NCBI GenBank assembly: GCA_016866735.1
Contig: VGLL01000007.1
Coordinates: 1 to 22,202 of the forward strand
DNA from: Candidatus Shapirobacteria bacterium
GTDB taxonomy: Bacteria; Patescibacteriota; Microgenomatia; VGLL01
Length of the DNA stretch: 22,202 nucleotides
Direction: 5' to 3'
Each line of letters opens with the position of its first letter. Position 1 is the stretch's first letter. Below the pieces are notes generated by a model. That model was not told where the DNA came from, did not search any database, and worked only from the letters and a program-made list of their open reading frames with translations. Positions 21,240 through 22,202 of this stretch are shown here, piece by piece. Position numbers and translations under genes: made by a program.

Positions 21240-21274
21240 CCCCCTTTTTAATCTATAAGCTACCCGACTTTTTT
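21231..21274 (+). terminator. Terminator after the rpsG duplication
   Basis: GGTAGC (21234-21239, the end of repeat copy 2) pairs with GCTACC (21259-21264) over a 19-nt loop. Six T (21269-21274) follow. The 5' arm uses the S7 Trp-stop codons, so in an ancestral arrangement the terminator probably overlapped the rpsG stop codon, like the one at 992-1030. Confidence 0.55.
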
Positions 21275-21276
21275 GT

Positions 21277-21307
21277 GAAATAAATTGTTTAGCGAAATAA
21301 AGTGTTT
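21277..21307 (+). repeat. Two tandem 14-nt repeats upstream of a promoter
   Basis: GAAATAAATTGTTT (21277-21290) and GAAATAAAGTGTTT (21294-21307) differ at one base and are spaced 17 nt apart, start to start. They end 1 nt before the -35 box at 21309. They could be paired regulator-binding sites or an AT-rich upstream element. Confidence 0.55.
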
Positions 21308-21308
21308 C

Positions 21309-21338
21309 TTGACACTCTAATTTCCCGAAGAGTATCAT
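21309..21338 (+). promoter_or_regulatory. Promoter of the gene at 21345
   Basis: TTGACA (21309-21314) and TATCAT (21333-21338) are separated by 18 nt. The expected +1 falls on the ATG at 21345, giving a leaderless mRNA. Confidence 0.75.
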
Positions 21339-21344
21339 TTAAAT

Positions 21345-22148
21345 ATGAAGTTAATCGGCAAGATTTTGTTGGGAATAATTCTTCTTGTTGTTATCGCCGC
21401 GGTTTTGGTTCTTGGTTTCTTGGGATTTATTCCGGGTGTTTCCGCGCTATTTGGAGCAAATAAGCCGCGCGACTTGGGGGTAAAATATACCGAGGCTGAC
21501 CTTCAAGAAATAAGAACTAAGACGCAAGTTAAATATCTGGTTTTGCCCGATACCCAGGAACCCATTTCAACCCGCCAGTTCTCCGGCAGTCGCGCTGTCA
21601 CCGGCGATTTTAGTTCAGCCCAGCTGACCGCTACCTTGAACAACCAGCCCTGGAAACTTTGGCCCTATAAAAATGTTCAGCTAAAACTTAACGGTGATGG
21701 CTCCGGAGAAATTTCCGGGGCGTTAGTCAAAAACAGGGTGCCCGCCTATGCGGCATCCATCGGCGTTCCCCAAAAGGCAAGCGAGATGGCCATGAAATTT
21801 CTGCCGGGCGACACGGTGTTTTATGTCAAGATGAAAGCGGCGCTGGCAGATAATAAAGTTTCTCTTTTTGAGCCGGAGAGACTGGAAATCGGCAGACTGC
21901 CAGTGCCCCTTGGGCCAATACTGGCGTTAGGGAGATTCAGTCCTATTGGCGACGTTTTTGCTCAAGATATCGATGAGTTAACTGGTGAGCTGGCCAAGGT
22001 TTCCAACAAGGAAGCCCTGATTATTAGTTATATTAATAGCCGCTTGTCCTCTGCCTTTGGCAGTTTTTATGCCAAGAAAGCGTACGCGACTAAAGACAGT
22101 TTGCACTTTGAAGGCACCCTACCAGAAACTATTTCCTATACCCCTTAA
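21345..22148 (+). CDS. Membrane-anchored protein of unknown function
   Basis: A 267-residue protein of unrecognised family. A strong N-terminal membrane helix (about residues 5-30) is followed by a soluble, mostly beta-rich region with helices: DFSSAQLTATLNNQPW (about 89-104), VQLKLNGDGSGEISGAL (111-127) and LPGDTVFYVKMKAAL. This arrangement of an alternating-strand domain behind a single anchor recalls lipid- or ligand-binding envelope proteins such as the YpmS/DUF2140 kind, but that resemblance is weak and from memory. There are no cysteines and no catalytic motif. It has its own leaderless promoter and is separated from the ribosomal operon by a terminator. The remaining 54 nt of the window hold no gene that can be seen. 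Confidence 0.75.
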   Translation: MKLIGKILLGIILLVVIAAVLVLGFLGFIPGVSALFGANKPRDLGVKYTEADLQEIRTKTQVKYLVLPDTQEPISTRQFSGSRAVTGDFSSAQLTATLNNQPWKLWPYKNVQLKLNGDGSGEISGALVKNRVPAYAASIGVPQKASEMAMKFLPGDTVFYVKMKAALADNKVSLFEPERLEIGRLPVPLGPILALGRFSPIGDVFAQDIDELTGELAKVSNKEALIISYINSRLSSAFGSFYAKKAYATKDSLHFEGTLPETISYTP

Positions 22149-22202
22149 GGTAACCTTATTTAATCGCTTTTTCCGGTGAGAATTTTGGCAACTTTTTCTT
22201 TA

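Noticed and set aside
21135..21248. Readthrough of the rpsG stop giving an extended S7
   Set aside because: The frame stays open for about 37 codons to a TAA, but S7 ends at its universal C-terminus (FRW), the added residues resemble nothing, and repeat copy 2 is in a different frame.
1..22202. tRNA or rRNA genes, CRISPR arrays, complete insertion sequences
   Set aside because: The intergenic gaps were read for cloverleaf arms, CCA ends, spaced repeats and terminal inverted repeats with an intact transposase; none was found.

Overview
The window looks like a Candidate Phyla Radiation (Patescibacteria) chromosome, most likely Microgenomates-like. This is inferred from gene content, not from a database search. 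The signs are an alanyl-tRNA synthetase of only 595 residues without the C-terminal domain, shortened RNA polymerase subunits, several one-helix membrane proteins of the CPR type, a baseplate-J-like surface protein next to a sortase, and start codons placed almost directly on -10 boxes. The standard bacterial code is used: TAA, TAG and TGA all act as stops.

Layout. (1) 1-2048, plus strand: a RodZ-like HTH membrane protein, a two-gene operon (DUF948-like and YtxH-like) ending in a terminator that overlaps its last stop codon, and an S66 LD-carboxypeptidase/MccF-like peptidase. (2) 2179-6407, an accessory block visibly richer in A+T: a minus-strand pair (LemA and a Pro/Thr-rich Cys-containing membrane protein), a relic of a transposase, a large M11 (gametolysin-like) metalloprotease with a C-terminal LamG domain, and a minus-strand pseudogene interrupted by an in-frame TAG. 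(3) 6428-12752, a compact plus-strand run: alaS, an actin-like/membrane/baseplate-J-like fusion, a sortase, RuvX, a small zinc ribbon and the endolytic transglycosylase MltG. Gaps are 20 nt or less and two gene pairs overlap. (4) 12799-21137: a small ORF, then rpoB-rpoC and rpsL-rpsG. (5) 21138-22202: a duplicated rpsG end, a large hairpin, a terminator and a one-helix membrane protein of unknown function.

How the genes work together. Regions 1 and 3 mix cell-envelope functions (peptidoglycan carboxypeptidase, MltG, sortase, RodZ-like, baseplate-J-like fusion) with information processing (alaS, ruvX). Region 4 is the core transcription/translation str-type block.

The most interesting signals are these. 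(a) Near-leaderless promoter geometry at most transcription units, with rpoB as the exception: it has a 60-nt leader containing a terminator-like hairpin and a mutually exclusive alternative stem, so an attenuator is likely. (b) The RNA polymerase active centre departs from near-invariant residues: NADFDGD reads GADFDGD, and the trigger loop and bridge helix are also altered. (c) The 3' end of rpsG is duplicated with only synonymous differences over its last codons, around an 86-nt hairpin. (d) S12 and RpoB carry residues that predict intrinsic streptomycin and rifamycin insensitivity. (e) A single polypeptide joins an actin-like cytosolic domain, a membrane helix and an external baseplate-J-like domain, and overlaps a sortase gene.
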